64,000 bases of DNA from Luscinia megarhynchos (GCA_034336665.1 CM067570.1:19296502-19360501); one strand, 5' to 3'; positions 52,801-62,381 are shown, counted from the first letter of the stretch. A program made the numbers and translations. Notes: generated by a model from the letters alone, not told the origin.

Positions 52801-55800
52801 GTCTGTGTTTCAGCTGGTTAGATGAATACACATTTGGTTCAATTTGGTTTGAAAATTGGACATGTTGCTTGAAATAGCAGTTAGTACTTAAGGTTGTGTT
52901 ACAAAAGTTCCTTGGGCACTACCATTAACTATTTTAATTAGTACCTTAATTTGTTCTTCTTTAGTAGGTAAGGATAAAAGTTAAGATCTTTCTTACTGAC
53001 ATCATATATTCACAGATCTATAGTAGGTATAGATACATGTATGTAGATGTGTACAGAGTACAGTAGGCAGCTTGACCTTCATTTCTTCTCAGATGCTGTC
53101 AGTGTCTCTCTTCCGTTCTACAAGAAACCTACTAACCTACTGTGTTAAAACAATACTTAAACGTGGTGGCAATGATGTTTACAAGCAAAGTTTTATTTGT
53201 TACTGCAGACATGATGCTATGTGTTTGCCAGTGTGTGCCTTTCTAATGTGGGAAGTGACCACTGGAGAAAGCATAACAGCACTGAACTTATACTCAGGTT
53301 CTCCAGTTCCAGTCTAGCAATGTAAAGCTTTTAAGTATCTGTAAACATGATTGGTGTCTACTTCATGCTAAAGAGACTAAAGAAATCCTTTGTCTAATTG
53401 AGAATCAGTATCAGAATTCCTCAGTTTACTATAGCATGGATTTTTCATTTCAAATAATCTGAGCCAAAAACATGCATATTTTTGCTCCTGAAGCAAACAT
53501 TCATAATTAGGTTATTCCCAGGTGGGCATCACTATTACCAAGCCTTTATGCTGATTAGATTCGGTTTGGTAATATGTATCTGATTTCGGAAATACTATTT
53601 CTTTGTTTTATTTTGAAGAGAGTAACTGTCTTTTCAGAAAAGGCAATAGTTGAAGTCTATCTGTATTGATAGTTGTGGTGTACAGACAGCATTTTCATAA
53701 ATACATTCTTGTGTAAAATGTGTAGTATATGAGAAAATTGGATTCCTAGCTTTTTTATTGCACAAGATTAGCTTAAATTACTTCAGTGACTCTCAATGAC
53801 TCAGAGTTTTGATAGTCAGTGACCAGATTCAAATTAGTACAATAAAAAAAGTATTCATTTGTAGTTGAGCTAAAAGCTTAGTCTTACAGTAGCAGAAGAT
53901 GAAAACGCATTATGGAGATAAGCAGTCAACTTCCTTTGGCCAGATAAAATGTACTGAAAGGAAAGACAGAGAAGAATCTGTGGATGTCAGTACCAGTACC
54001 TCTTCTGGAGTGTGAGTGCTTAGCTGTGATTAGAAGTAATGTCAATGAAATATGAATGCATTGTAGCATTTCTGACCATATTATACAGTATCTACATGGT
54101 GTTTGAAGTAATTCCTCTTTATCTGAACCAGAAGCATGAAAGAAATTAATAAAATATATGAGGATAAGGAAAGAGCTTGTACTTGCCCTCTATATAATAG
54201 TGATATCCCTGGTACAACATGTACAGTAAGGTGACATTGTCATTATACTTTTTCTCAGTAAGTTGTTTGCACTTCACAAACTGAATGTTGTATCAAAGCT
54301 TAACATATTTCTTACCTGGTATGCTCTTACTTTGGGAGGAATGATCTATTGCAGGCATAACCAAAATGAGGTTATAAATACAGTGCTGATATTGGTAATA
54401 TTTGCTTGGTACTACTTGCAGAACCCATCACCTGAGAATAAATGAAGCACAAACCATAGGTAACATCAGAACACCCAGCCAGAGTGTTATATCTTTCCTG
54501 ATTAGTGCATTAAATCAACAGCTGGACAAATCATTAATCACGCAGTGAGTAACTACCAAGGATGCAAATGAGAATCCAGGAATGCTGACCAGTCCTTTTT
54601 GAGATCTGGAGACCACTTCCAAAATCCAGCTTGAAAAAAATCCCACATTTCTTCTTTTCGTATATTGTAAATACTTTCAAAACTTCTCCTGCTTGGCTTT
54701 GCATAATAGAAGAGATGCAGTTCTTTGATAATACGGTCTTTCTCACCTAGCTGAAATGAGGCACCAGTGAAAAACATTTTTGCAGAGATGTGAGATCTAA
54801 ACAGCTTCAAGACAAAGGGAGGTTTGCTGAGCATTGACACTGAGTTTAGCCAGGGAGTGCACAGATTTTGTGCCGCTACTTCTTTTTCCCTTGAAAACTC
54901 TTAAGACCATTTCACAAACTTCGATGTCTGAAACTTCTTAAAGCATTAAAGAGAATGCTTTAACTCAATTCTTAACTTTATTGCACACAGGAAAAAAAGA
55001 GAAACATTAGGTCTGACTGACTCCTCCACTGACACAATGAATCCCAGAGACCTTAGTCTCTGATCCAGGCACATAGTTAGGAACCTTATTTGTTCAGACG
55101 AGCCGTCCCATTAAACTGAAGTACATGTGTGTAAAATTAAACATATAACATATACATATTTAAAAGATTAATCCTAACTTTAACTATAAATGTCTTTCCC
55201 CTCCCTCCAAAAAGCCCCCAAAAACGAAGTCTCCAAAACCTGACAGTTTTGAGAGGATTTTATATTACTTAGCTGGTCCATTTTATGGACTTGGATTTAA
55301 TGTAGGTAGCATTTGTATTTTGTCTAAAGTTTTCACCATATAATTGGTGTGAAGCTAGACTTCTGAAAAGCACAACGCAATCTTTCAACCTTTAACCAGT
55401 TTAATCTTTCAAGGAACCCATGGCAGTTCAGGCTGCCTATGTTATTATCTATAAACCTTTGTTCTTCAAATATTGGTGCTTTTAACGAAGTGGATTAACA
55501 TTTAATTATTTTTTATGTGTTAAGGTATAAATTACCTTGTAAATGAAAAACAAATGCAGGGGTAGGTACCAAATTTTACTGACTGAACACTATGCTAAAC
55601 CTGGGTGAAACATTTCTTATTATGTCGGCTAATTTTCAAACTACATTTATTCTGTTCATTAGTTTTAATGGCTTAGACATGTTAAAGATTGGTATTTATT
55701 TTTTATGGACATGAGATACATGAGATGAGTAATTCAAAAACTTTTGTTGAAGTATCATTTTGTGTTTCAGCTGAAAAAGAAAATCCTAGTAATTTTTTTT

Positions 55801-58800
55801 CTATGGATTCAATCTAATGCTTCAAGTAATTACATAGGAATTCACTTGACACTTGAAATAAGCACTGGTAAGAATCCATTCTTAGAAGAAAGTAACTACT
55901 GAACAAAGGCACAATAGGTGAAGCATTTCTTTTTTTTTAAGTGGGCGCTAATCACTTTGGGCTGGTTTTTTTCTTTTGTGAAATCATTAAAGATTTGTGA
56001 TTAATTAAAATGTTTATTTATTTGCTTGGCTTACCAGATCAGAAATGTTTTGTTTTAGTTTTGCATGAGAAACTAAGGGAGACCTCAGGGGTATTAATTA
56101 TGAACCCTAGAAACCTAATGCCAGCGGTGAGCGAGGTGAACCTTGCGCAACTATAGAACCATTCTAAATCTTATTTTGTTATTGGAGTTTTAAATTGTTA
56201 CAAAATGCAACAAAATCTTAGTCATTTAAAACAGTCTGATTCAAGTCCTTTCTTCTCCCAACTCCCCTCTTTTATCATGTATTGTCATTCTTCGGTGCAA
56301 GGCTTTCAAGTTTTAGACTTGCTGATCTGAAACCTAGCCAAAAACAACCTTTCCAAGCTATTTTAGAAAACAAGGCCCAAAGAGTAATTTCTAACATACA
56401 AAACTAGCAAAATTGCAAGTGGGAGAAAAATTATTTCACCTTTACTTGTTTATTAAAATCCTCATTTTAACTTTGGAGAGATACATGTATTTACAATATG
56501 TACCATCCATGTGCATGGATATGTAAGATTTCCCAAACAGTTGTGGTTCTCATTAACATACAGAGTATAATAGCCTAAAGCAGTTTCCAAAATAGTGGAC
56601 AGACCTGGTGTTCTGGGCCATGATTTAAACTGACAGGTAACGTATGATGTTAGATCTGGAAATGACTTGCCAGTTTTGCAGTATTGTGTCAATACCAGTG
56701 CCAGCAGCTTAAAAAAATCAATACTTCTTTAAATTAATTCAGAATGTTCGAATGAAGAGCACTGTGTTTGAGTGGTGGCCTCCAGATTATTTTCGGGGGT
56801 TTGGTATTTTTCTTGTTCAGAGGAAAGTAAGAGCAAAAGTTCCTTTCAGTGTTACAGTGGATGCTGGATTTGCTCTGCTCTCTTAAGGAATTTTTACCAG
56901 CATTTGGGTTTCTTTACCAGCGATGTGGTCTTGGTTTTCGTGCCTCCTTACTAGTTATGTAATACACAGTTTAGCAAAACTCTGAAGACTGTTTAGAGTT
57001 ACTGCCTTTCTGTAAAGCTAACAGCCAAACACCGGAGTTGATGCAAACAAGTCATTTAGCATCTGAAAGAAGTGTTAACACTTTATTTACATTTAAATTA
57101 AAATAGACACTTATTTATGTGTTCTGGTTCTGAAAGGTGTGTGGTACATCTGCAGAGGCCTATTGTTTATTCATGCTGTAAATCCTTTGAAATGTGTTAA
57201 AATGCTTCCCACTCATTATAAAAATCCTGCCACCCATGGATTAGGGCTTTGATGTCACCAATCCTGCTTCAAAGGGTTCTTTCAATGCTATTAATCACAG
57301 TTTAGCCTCTGAAGATATAGCCAGAGAAAACATTTGGACATCTTGTGCTAGACTTGCTAAAACTTTGAAATATACAGAGTGTCTTGCATATGCAAGTCCG
57401 ATATCACTTCCTCTCTCTTCTAGGCTTTATTTTAAAAAGCTATTTTCTGATGACTTCGGCTTTCTGCAAGTACAGAAGAAAAAGTTTAGGACACATTCTA
57501 CGTTACATTTTTAAAAAGGCACTTTCACTTGACACCACAATATATTTTTGCCTGGGAAATTGAGTCAATCTTTAAAAACCCTGAGTTACAATAAGATTGA
57601 GAATTATATGTCAAAAGGTCAAAAAATGGTGCCATCTTATCATTTTCTCATCTCTCTTGTTAGTTTTGAGTTTAAGATACTGTCTTAACACTTGAGGATC
57701 CATGTGATTTCATAGAAACAAGATTGATTCTGTAGTCTTTTTGCTCTTTGAAATCTCTCAATGAGTCACAGAGAAATTGATTACTAGTGATTGAGCTGTA
57801 TGCCTTTGTGCTGTCGTTGTTTTCATCAGCTCAGTAGCTAAGGTCAGTGACATACCACCTTATCACTGACTTTTTTTCCCCTCTAAATCAACACTGCACT
57901 CTGTCATGCCTGTGCTGAATGCTCTTCAGGCACAATTGGTAATGAGAGGGGTGTGGAAGAAGTGTGGTGGTCTCTGCTATTTTTAGTACTATTATACAAA
58001 CTGATTTTACACAGTACAAAATTTTCCCTTCCAAGCTTCTTGAATAGCTTTTGCAGTATGAATATCTTTCTTTTTGAACAGGGAATTTGGCACAAGCAAG
58101 AGCCAGAGTGACAGCAGCATCTCGGTCTTTGCCTCCGCAGCTCAGTGCTGGGCGTATCAAGGTTAGTAGTGTTCCCTTTGAGGACAGGCAGTTGTTTATA
58201 AAATACTACAGTGAGACTGTGAACACAATACTAAGCTGATGTGGGTATAGAGTGAGTTTCTTACCAAATAAGAGTCTGCCTTTACTATCTAACATGCACC
58301 TTGTTTTGGAGCATAGTTTCCAGTTTTAATGATGAACCTATTGTAGAATTCAGTGAAGAATCAGTTTACTACTGATTCGTCTTTAAACCTTTGGAGTGAA
58401 ATCTGTTACATCGATATCAATAGTCCTCTTTATTTCAAAGGGGTCAAGGTTTCCTCTGAGAATTTTAACCTAGAAAAAGGTCATATTAGGTAAAATTTGA
58501 ATTTTGTGTTTAACTTTTAACCTTATGTATTTCATATTTAAGTATGAAAGGCAAAATAATTTTTTAAAAAATCTATTTCGCATTTATTTAATTTGGAAGT
58601 GAAAAAAACAGGAGATATTTGTGACTGGTAGATAACTGGAAAAGAATGACTCAGCAAAACCACTGTTCTGTGAAAAGAACTGTAGAATTTAAATGCTGCT
58701 GAATTTTGCCATGAATGTAGGTGGCATAACTGCAAAAAGATGGGATAATTTTATGGCAATTAGTAGGATTACAACTGAGTACACTTAATTTGTGAGGAAA

Positions 58801-61800
58801 CCTGTTGTCCCTTGAAACTGTTGATATGTACACCCCCTCTCTGCTTCCTAAGTGGTACTTGTTAGAGTTAGCTTAGTTAAGGTTTAAGGGTTTGGGGTTT
58901 TTTTCAAAGCAAACAGTAACAAATTTTTAAAACAAGTGTACTAACAGCAACTTTTCAAAAGGTTACAAAATTTTGTGTTTTCGGGTTTCTATTTCTTCTT
59001 GTTATCTTTTGATGTTTGGAACTCATCCTCAAACATCAGTGTGGTGATTTATGTCATCCAGATGTCTATATCCTTCACTGTACCTGCAAATACAGATGTG
59101 GATTTCAGACTGTTACTTCCTGTCTGGTGTAAATACTTCCAGTGCTGAAGGATGGCCTTTCCAATTTTGAGTTACATACACATTATCTTCTACATCCAGC
59201 TATATTCAGCACAAGCTTTCTAAGCATGCATTTTATTGATACAGCAGGATTGTAATAGAGTAGTTCAGTTCTAGAGCTTCACTAAATACAGTCAGTTAAT
59301 AAGTACTGTTTAAGTGGGCTTTACTCACCCTTCAAACTTTTTAAAAAGAGCTAAAAGAAAAGACATGCAGAAGTGCAACACTATTGAGAAAATGTTAATT
59401 TAAATACTTTTTAGATAAAAAGCTATTTCTTAGAATTTTGTGAAGCACCTAATTAAAACAACTTCAGGAAACATATTTTAAATTATTATTTTAGAATTTG
59501 TTTTAAAAAATCTAAATTTATTAATTTTGTTTGGAAGTTTGGAAAATTTTTATCATTATTTAATTTTAAAGGGTTTTTTGCTTAACTGATTTTTTGATTT
59601 TCCAGTATTTCATACCATGCCAGCAGCAGGTGTGGTCAATCTGTGGAAAGTCATAATTTCGGGTGACTTCATAAGGTGACATGATGTCATAAATCGTTAT
59701 TTTAATATTGTTTCAAAACTATTAGAAGGAATCTTTTTTAGTGATGAAACAATTTGGCTTTTGTAGGTCAGGCTGTTTTACAGTTATTATTATATAAATT
59801 CTTATTGTAGGTCACTATAGCTGTCATGTAAAAATGTGACTTAATAGTTGAAATCATCTTCAATTTTGTTTAGAAAGAGTAGTAAGTGATTTAAAATACA
59901 AAGTATCATGACATTCTTATTCTTATGTCATAACATTCTTCTTATGTTCTGTCATTTTCTAGCAAGCCAGTTGTGAAAAAGCCTATTGGCTATTGTACAT
60001 GAGGTTGTTGCCCTACCATAAAATTGTGTGGCTTCATAGACAAGCAACATTGTACATTAACAAGAGACAAAACTTCTTGAAAAGTCTTACAAGAAAATCC
60101 CCTCAGCTTCAGGGTCTATCAGAATTTTTCTAATGAAAACTTCAAGTGCTTATTGTCAAAAAGATTTGGGAATTTATTCTAGTTCTTACATATTGCACAG
60201 ATCTGAATTTACAACTTCATTTGTAGGCAAAGAAATCTAACAATACTGCTTTCAGCCTAATTTTCTGAGAAAAAGTGTTTTACATCTCCTCTGTGAGTGA
60301 CCATCTGTCTTTTCATTCATTCATTTCCTTTGCTGCCCCAAAAAACCTCAAAACAAAACAAAACTCGTTTGAACGCAGCAGCCTGTTGTAAACCATTATT
60401 TGATAGTGGCAGTCCCAAGATGGTAAGATTCCACAGTTTTCGTGAAAATAACTAGCTGTGAAAAGGAGATGATTCTGCCCTTTATTGACCAGCTGATATA
60501 TGAGATATGAATATGAGAGGTTGTGAGTGGTCAATATCCAACAAAAATATTACTGCATCTCTAGTTTTCTAGACAGAGAAGAACCCTATTTGCAACCTCA
60601 AATTCATTGTCATTTGGGCTCAGATCAGTCTTCAAACTGTTTGCTTTTGTTCTTTATTTGATCTTATTTATAATAAATTGTGTGTCTTTTAACATTAAAT
60701 ACTACCCGTTATTCTGAACTTACTGTCAGTGCTCACTCTTATGGCTTTTGTCTTCTACCTGACATTTACTAGAGATTTAGACAACAATCTTCAGAAACTA
60801 GGTGTCTTGCCGAGATAATCTTGCAACATTCCCATATCGTTTCCCATGGACATGCCTGCTGTTTGATTAGGTCATTGATATTTGCTTTGTCACATAACCT
60901 CTTAAGATGTTTGATGTTACCTGTGCTGATAAGGCATTTTTCCTGGAATATATTACAGTGTTCTGTCAGCAAACTCCATCTCTCTTTGTTAATTGTTTTT
61001 TTATTCTTCTCCTCCTTTGTTAGAGATATGTACCAATACATGAATGCCACTCTGAGCCGGAACATCACAGATTACGAAAACATGTTGAAATTTTAAGGGT
61101 CACCCTTATTGAACTCTGTCTTCATTTGCACCATCTGTGTTCTGAATCTTGACCGCACTAGATTTCTTTTGATTTCTTCCCCAACACAAAATCCATTTTT
61201 TGATCTATTATTACTTAGCACTTCATTTCCTTTATATTTTGCATGCAGTCTCCTAAATACCTCCTGAAGGTAAGAGTCTCAGTTACTTTATTGGGAACTG
61301 TAATCTTTCAGCAATTATTTTAGTGTCCAGAAGAGTGTTCTTAAGTCAATGAGCATTGGAAATGATTGTATGGAGCAAAGTCCAGGAAGTGTAACACAGG
61401 TGCTGACAACAGCATTATCTGGTTCATACAAATGCCACCTGGTCAGAGCAGATGGTAAACTGCCACAAAGCAAGTGAATGCTAAAATGCTGTTAATGCTC
61501 CATGCAAACAGGATGCTGGTTAATTTTCTTTAATTTTGTTGAGCTGTAATGCAGCAACACAATCTGCTTGTTATGGGTAACCACAGTTATACTCATTCAT
61601 AAATTCTGATTTCATTTTGATAAGAACAGCTGTACTAGCAATATAACAAAAATCTACAAGGAGCAGTATGTTCACTGTCCATGTATATTCTCTAAAAATA
61701 ACTCTTCAGCAATGCTGAAAAAGGGATATGCTATGGCAATTTAGCAGAATAAGATTGCCAAGATTCTTCACATCAAAATGGCAGTATGAAGTAATTAATA

Positions 61801-62381
61801 GGAACCATAGTGGGAGAAGGGAGCAGACTTACATGTTCTGAGACTACCTGCTTTGTTTGCTACTTATAATCCTACAGCATTTTTTCCATACATGAGCAAA
61901 ATGAGGCAGTTAAATATACTTCCTGGCTATTGCAAATATGGTAACTCTTCTTACAGATACAAATCCTGTTGGAGTTCATTGTACTGGCGATAAGAGCATT
62001 AGAAATAGATTCCTAAGGTATTGCAACTTGACAGCAATTTCACTGGCTGAGTATTATGCTATCATTAATCTAGAGTGCTCTTACGATATGGAAAAAAATT
62101 TAAAATGCTTAGAGGCCTCTCTGAAATCAGTGTGTGTCCTGCATCTGTTAGAAGCTGGCCTTGCTATCTCTGATAAAGTACCCTGAAGTACTCACACCTG
62201 AAAGAATGACTATAACAAAAACTGAACCCAGCTTTCATGGACGAGGTGGGGTGGGTCTGCAGTGTTTCTGGAACAGTTCTAACATCAGACTTTTGTATTC
62301 CAGGTTGACACAATGGAAGTTATGAGGCATCCTGAGGAAACAACTAATATGAAGCGGCAAACTATGGCTTCCTATTTTAGG
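13321..62381 (+). CDS. MYO3B: Myosin IIIB (MYO3B), partial gene: 17 exons, end of kinase domain plus most of motor domain
   Basis: Class III unconventional myosin: an N-terminal STE20-like Ser/Thr kinase joined to an actin-activated ATPase motor, known to work at tips of stereocilia and in photoreceptors. Exons: 13321-13386, 24529-24684, 30977-31073, 31938-32054, 32893-32997, 35432-35515, 36189-36391, 36762-36860, 37460-37574, 37949-38075, 38219-38429, 39537-39684, 39917-40070, 42935-43023, 44411-44540, 58082-58161, 62304-62381. Together they read 686 codons without a stop or phase break. Seen in order: kinase subdomain XI (KRPS), P-loop GESGAGKT, switch [11 protein letters not shown], switch [10 protein letters not shown], relay helix and the HYAGKV strand. 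The choice of IIIB over the IIIA paralogue rests on recalled human sequences: [18 protein letters not shown] and [14 protein letters not shown] follow MYO3B. N-terminal kinase exons and the motor C-terminus, IQ motifs and tail are outside the window. One intron uses a GC donor. Confidence 0.95.
13783..13826. repeat. (TA)22 microsatellite
   Basis: Uninterrupted TA dinucleotides over 44 bp, about 400 bp downstream of the kinase exon, preceded by a short gtgtgt-like stretch. Likely length-polymorphic. Confidence 0.98.
16523..16554. repeat. Perfect inverted repeat, 14-bp arms, 4-bp loop
   Basis: Arms tttatttaaccaat (16523-16536) and attggttaaataaa (16541-16554) around aatc. Each arm contains a CCAAT box. 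It could fold as a hairpin; no mobile-element family recognised. Confidence 0.95.
22385..22595 (+). mobile_element. CR1 LINE 3' end (truncated, diverged)
   Basis: Sense CR1 tail of another subfamily: gattcagactagatatcag, gggtggtagatgccccatcc, ctggaaacagtcaaggtcaa, ttggactagatgaccttgaa, ccttccaacacaaactatct. Internal deletions relative to the consensus I remember show it is an older copy. Non-coding. Confidence 0.88.
24529..24684 (+). CDS. MYO3B: MYO3B exon: end of kinase domain and start of linker
   Basis: Encodes [20 protein letters not shown], then a glutamine-rich stretch ending in VAKT. It carries the invariant Arg of kinase subdomain XI (in KRPS) and the last kinase helix, then leaves the kinase fold. 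The acceptor is tctgtcacag. The donor is caag|gtactg, ending in phase 2. Odd feature: the donor lies in a perfect 12-bp tandem duplication (24680-24691 and 24692-24703), so a second identical donor follows 12 nt later and would add four residues in frame. Confidence 0.95.
24680..24703 (+). repeat. 12-bp tandem duplication spanning a splice donor
   Basis: acaaggtactgt occurs twice without a spacer. Each copy contains the donor caag|gtactg, giving alternative exon ends at 24684 and 24696. The downstream choice adds 12 nt in frame (Arg-Tyr-Cys-Thr). Confidence 0.97.
27167..27186. repeat. (AT)10 microsatellite
   Basis: Uninterrupted AT dinucleotides followed by a T run. Confidence 0.97.
28062..28127 (+). 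mobile_element. Possible decayed CR1 remnant
   Basis: Weak resemblance to the CR1 tail: actagactttgg, ttcaggtctcttctaaccca and aatcatcctataat correspond to the usual gactagatga, ggtcccttccaaccca and tgattctatg. Could be chance. Confidence 0.4.
30977..31073 (+). CDS. MYO3B: MYO3B exon: kinase-motor linker
   Basis: Ninety-seven nt encoding [19 protein letters not shown], then an acidic segment ending LVNLEVLNE. This is the basic/acidic linker between the kinase and motor, leading into the first motor residues. The acceptor is acttccag and the donor gag|gtactg (phase 0). The linker is close to the human IIIB pattern [14 protein letters not shown] as recalled and unlike the IIIA linker, which supports the paralogue call. 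Confidence 0.95.
31074..31937 (+). other. MYO3B intron, 864 bp
   Basis: Plain AT-rich intron with a short A run near 31520. No gene, repeat family or RNA recognised. Confidence 0.85.
31938..32054 (+). CDS. MYO3B: MYO3B exon: motor N-terminus ([12 protein letters not shown])
   Basis: Thirty-nine codons, phase 0 at both ends. It contains [19 protein letters not shown], then [30 protein letters not shown] is the hallmark start of the myosin head: the strand and loop before the transducer, near the ATP purine-binding loop. The acceptor is atcttctcag and the donor cag|gtaaga, both strong. Confidence 0.96.
32055..32892 (+). other. MYO3B intron, 838 bp
   Basis: Intron between two phase-0 exons. 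I see no repeat or gene; an open frame at 32631-32843 has no family resemblance. Confidence 0.85.
32893..32997 (+). CDS. MYO3B: MYO3B exon: motor, [12 protein letters not shown] segment
   Basis: Thirty-five codons, phase 0 at both ends: [20 protein letters not shown], then [15 protein letters not shown]. It includes the PPHIFA helix that precedes the P-loop in all myosins. The acceptor is aaatttag and the donor cag|gtaaga. Confidence 0.96.
32998..35431 (+). other. MYO3B intron, 2.4 kb
   Basis: Intron before the P-loop exon. It contains a lysine/glutamate-coding open frame at 33630-33851 and two overlapping frames near 34302-34593, none recognised as a protein. No repeat family identified. 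Confidence 0.8.
35432..35515 (+). CDS. MYO3B: MYO3B exon: P-loop (Walker A)
   Basis: Twenty-eight codons, phase 0 at both ends: [19 protein letters not shown], then [17 protein letters not shown] is the intact P-loop that binds ATP phosphates, so the nucleotide site is not damaged here. The acceptor is atgtgtttag and the donor aag|gtattt, which departs from consensus after +3. Confidence 0.97.
35516..36188 (+). other. MYO3B intron, 673 bp
   Basis: AT-rich intron ending in an AAG-type acceptor. Nothing else recognised. Confidence 0.85.
36189..36391 (+). CDS. MYO3B: MYO3B exon: switch I ([10 protein letters not shown])
   Basis: Sixty-seven codons plus 2 nt. It runs from [20 protein letters not shown] through switch I ([10 protein letters not shown], invariant Ser/Arg for ATP hydrolysis) to [15 protein letters not shown]. 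Loop 1 before it is very short (GKANNR), as in class III myosins. The acceptor is ctgtcaag, an AAG type that is weaker than the usual CAG/TAG. The donor is gt|gtaggt; the split codon gt+g gives Val, and the 36762 exon continues in frame. Confidence 0.96.
36392..36761 (+). other. MYO3B intron, 370 bp
   Basis: Short intron with a decoy acceptor-like sequence (tgtgtttcacag, ending 36612) before the real one. The real acceptor follows an uninterrupted T tract (about 36745-36757). Confidence 0.85.
36762..36860 (+). CDS. MYO3B: MYO3B exon: [11 protein letters not shown] segment
   Basis: Ninety-nine nt: 1 nt + 32 codons + 2 nt. It reads [20 protein letters not shown], then [22 protein letters not shown] is the conserved upper-50K motif that follows the EKSRV strand in all myosins. 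The acceptor follows an uninterrupted T run (about 36745-36757) ending ccag; the donor is cctag|gtaact. Confidence 0.95.
36861..37459 (+). other. MYO3B intron, 599 bp
   Basis: Ordinary intron; nothing further seen. Confidence 0.85.
37460..37574 (+). CDS. MYO3B: MYO3B exon: upper 50-kDa subdomain
   Basis: 1 nt + 38 codons: [20 protein letters not shown], then [18 protein letters not shown]. It corresponds to the upper 50K region where myosins measure the F..T..A....GF segment. It matches the human IIIB pattern [20 protein letters not shown] reads QYELIEQCFKVIGFT as recalled. The acceptor is ctgtttag and the donor gag|gtaaga. Confidence 0.95.
37575..37948 (+). other. MYO3B intron, 374 bp
   Basis: Ordinary short intron with a C-rich run near 37718-37726. 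The next intron (38076-38218, 143 bp) is the shortest in the window. Confidence 0.85.
37949..38075 (+). CDS. MYO3B: MYO3B exon: upper 50-kDa, IL.GILN.GNIEF
   Basis: Forty-two codons + 1 nt: [20 protein letters not shown], then [30 protein letters not shown] is a conserved myosin motif before the cardiomyopathy-loop region. [10 protein letters not shown] is diagnostic of IIIB against IIIA in my recollection. The acceptor is ctttcacag. The donor is g|gtatat, in phase with 38219. Confidence 0.95.
38219..38429 (+). CDS. MYO3B: MYO3B exon: HCM-loop region, ends at a GC splice donor
   Basis: 2 nt + 69 codons + 2 nt. It reads from [20 protein letters not shown] through [12 protein letters not shown] and [20 protein letters not shown] to [11 protein letters not shown]. 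It covers the cardiomyopathy-loop part and the helix before switch II. The exon is CpG-richer than its surroundings (several CpGs at 38275-38345). The acceptor is tcttttag. The only frame-compatible end is aatatatg|gcaagt, a GC donor: tg+c gives Cys and restores the conserved NIC...[10 protein letters not shown]. The nearest GT (38434) breaks the phase. Confidence 0.95.
38430..38435 (+). promoter_or_regulatory. Non-canonical GC 5' splice site
   Basis: gcaagt follows atatatg. It matches the GC-AG donor consensus after the junction, but the exon side ends TG instead of the usual AG. Phase and protein homology on both sides require this site. Confidence 0.9.
39317..39348. repeat. Four tandem 8-mers of ATTTGCAA type
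   Basis: Units at 39317, 39325, 39333 (atttggaa variant) and 39341. The unit resembles an octamer/C-EBP-like half site, but function is unknown. Confidence 0.95.
39537..39684 (+). CDS. MYO3B: MYO3B exon: switch II and relay helix
   Basis: 1 nt + 49 codons. It contains [15 protein letters not shown] (switch II with the invariant DIFGFE), [19 protein letters not shown] (relay helix) and NQHIFALEQ. These couple ATP hydrolysis to lever movement. The acceptor is cacatgcag (partner of the upstream GC donor) and the donor cag|gtaaat. Confidence 0.97.
39917..40070 (+). CDS. MYO3B: MYO3B exon: relay loop / lower 50-kDa
   Basis: Fifty-one codons + 1 nt: [40 protein letters not shown], then [11 protein letters not shown]. 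It has the conserved Y..E.I....I.Y.DN relay-loop region and the G.L.LLDEE.RFP.ATD segment of the lower 50K domain. The acceptor is acttttgtag and the donor g|gtatgt. Confidence 0.96.
41148..41584 (+). promoter_or_regulatory. Array of CTCF-like motifs, all same orientation
   Basis: Each unit has cctgcagggggcgc. Against the published vertebrate CTCF core CCASYAGRKGGCRS, 13 of 14 positions agree; the third position is T instead of A. The unit at 41330 has cctacagggggcgc (two mismatches) and the one at 41148 has the GCGC changed to GTGC. Binding is inferred from motif only. Spacing of 36-43 bp is shorter than a typical CTCF footprint, so neighbouring units could not all be bound at once. Confidence 0.5.
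41152..41585 (+). repeat. GC-rich minisatellite with 36/43-bp units and a 201-bp higher-order period
   Basis: Core cagggggcgctg occurs at 41212, 41255, 41291, 41334, 41370, 41413, 41456, 41492, 41535 and 41571, with a variant (cagggggtgctg) at 41152. Spacings are 43, 36, 43, 36, 43, 43, 36, 43, 36. Five units make a 201-bp block that is present twice (41184-41384 and 41385-41585) with only two differences (41312/41513 and 41333/41534). Several long open frames on both strands here are products of the repeat and not genes. Confidence 0.97.
42935..43023 (+). CDS. MYO3B: MYO3B exon: lower 50-kDa, HYAGK
   Basis: 2 nt + 29 codons: [20 protein letters not shown], then [16 protein letters not shown] is the conserved strand leading to the actin-binding region. 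[11 protein letters not shown] follows IIIB rather than IIIA. The acceptor is aatgtctag and the donor aag|gtaagg. The intron before it carries the CTCF-like minisatellite. Confidence 0.96.
43024..44410 (+). other. MYO3B intron, 1.4 kb
   Basis: AT-rich intron; no repeat or gene recognised. Confidence 0.85.
44411..44540 (+). CDS. MYO3B: MYO3B exon: actin-binding lower 50-kDa / loop 2 approach
   Basis: Forty-three codons + 1 nt: [36 protein letters not shown], then SSPLTKT. V.Y....FLEKNRD.L..D is the helix-loop-helix actin-binding motif of the lower 50K domain. The acceptor is ccatactag and the donor g|gtatgt. It is followed by the largest intron in the window (13.5 kb). Confidence 0.96.
44541..58081 (+). 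other. MYO3B intron, 13.5 kb
   Basis: Largest intron in the window, separating the lower-50K and loop 2 exons. The human protein as recalled is continuous across this junction (LTKTG then NLAQ), so no exon is missing inside. Short open frames on both strands (such as 54553-54840 minus and 47355-47618 minus) have no recognised family. No mobile-element family was recognised by eye. Confidence 0.75.
58082..58161 (+). CDS. MYO3B: MYO3B exon: loop 2 region (NLAQARARV)
   Basis: 2 nt + 26 codons: [20 protein letters not shown], then SAGRIK. This basic, divergent segment corresponds to loop 2 at the actin interface. The first half follows recalled human IIIB (NLAQTRARITVAS); the rest has more substitutions than other exons, as expected for a surface loop. 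The acceptor is ctttttgaacag and the donor aag|gttagt. Confidence 0.9.
58162..62303 (+). other. MYO3B intron, 4.1 kb
   Basis: AT-rich intron (very AT-rich at about 59380-59600). No repeat family, RNA gene or exon recognised. Confidence 0.8.
62304..62381 (+). CDS. MYO3B: MYO3B exon: before SH1 helix ([11 protein letters not shown])
   Basis: Twenty-six codons, phase 0 at both ends: [20 protein letters not shown], then MASYFR. The T(V/M).S.F/YR motif marks the helix that leads to the CIKPN/SH1 region; that next exon is not seen before 64000. The acceptor is ttgtattccag and the donor agg|gtacaa, a weak donor. The window ends inside the following intron. Confidence 0.93.

Noticed and set aside
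54553..54840. 95-codon minus-strand open frame with protein-like composition
   Set aside because: No recognised family, no flanking exons found, and an overlapping frame is equally open.
13321..62381. Assignment to the paralogue MYO3A
   Set aside because: Linker, [18 protein letters not shown] and [11 protein letters not shown] segments follow IIIB; IIIA differs at these places as recalled.
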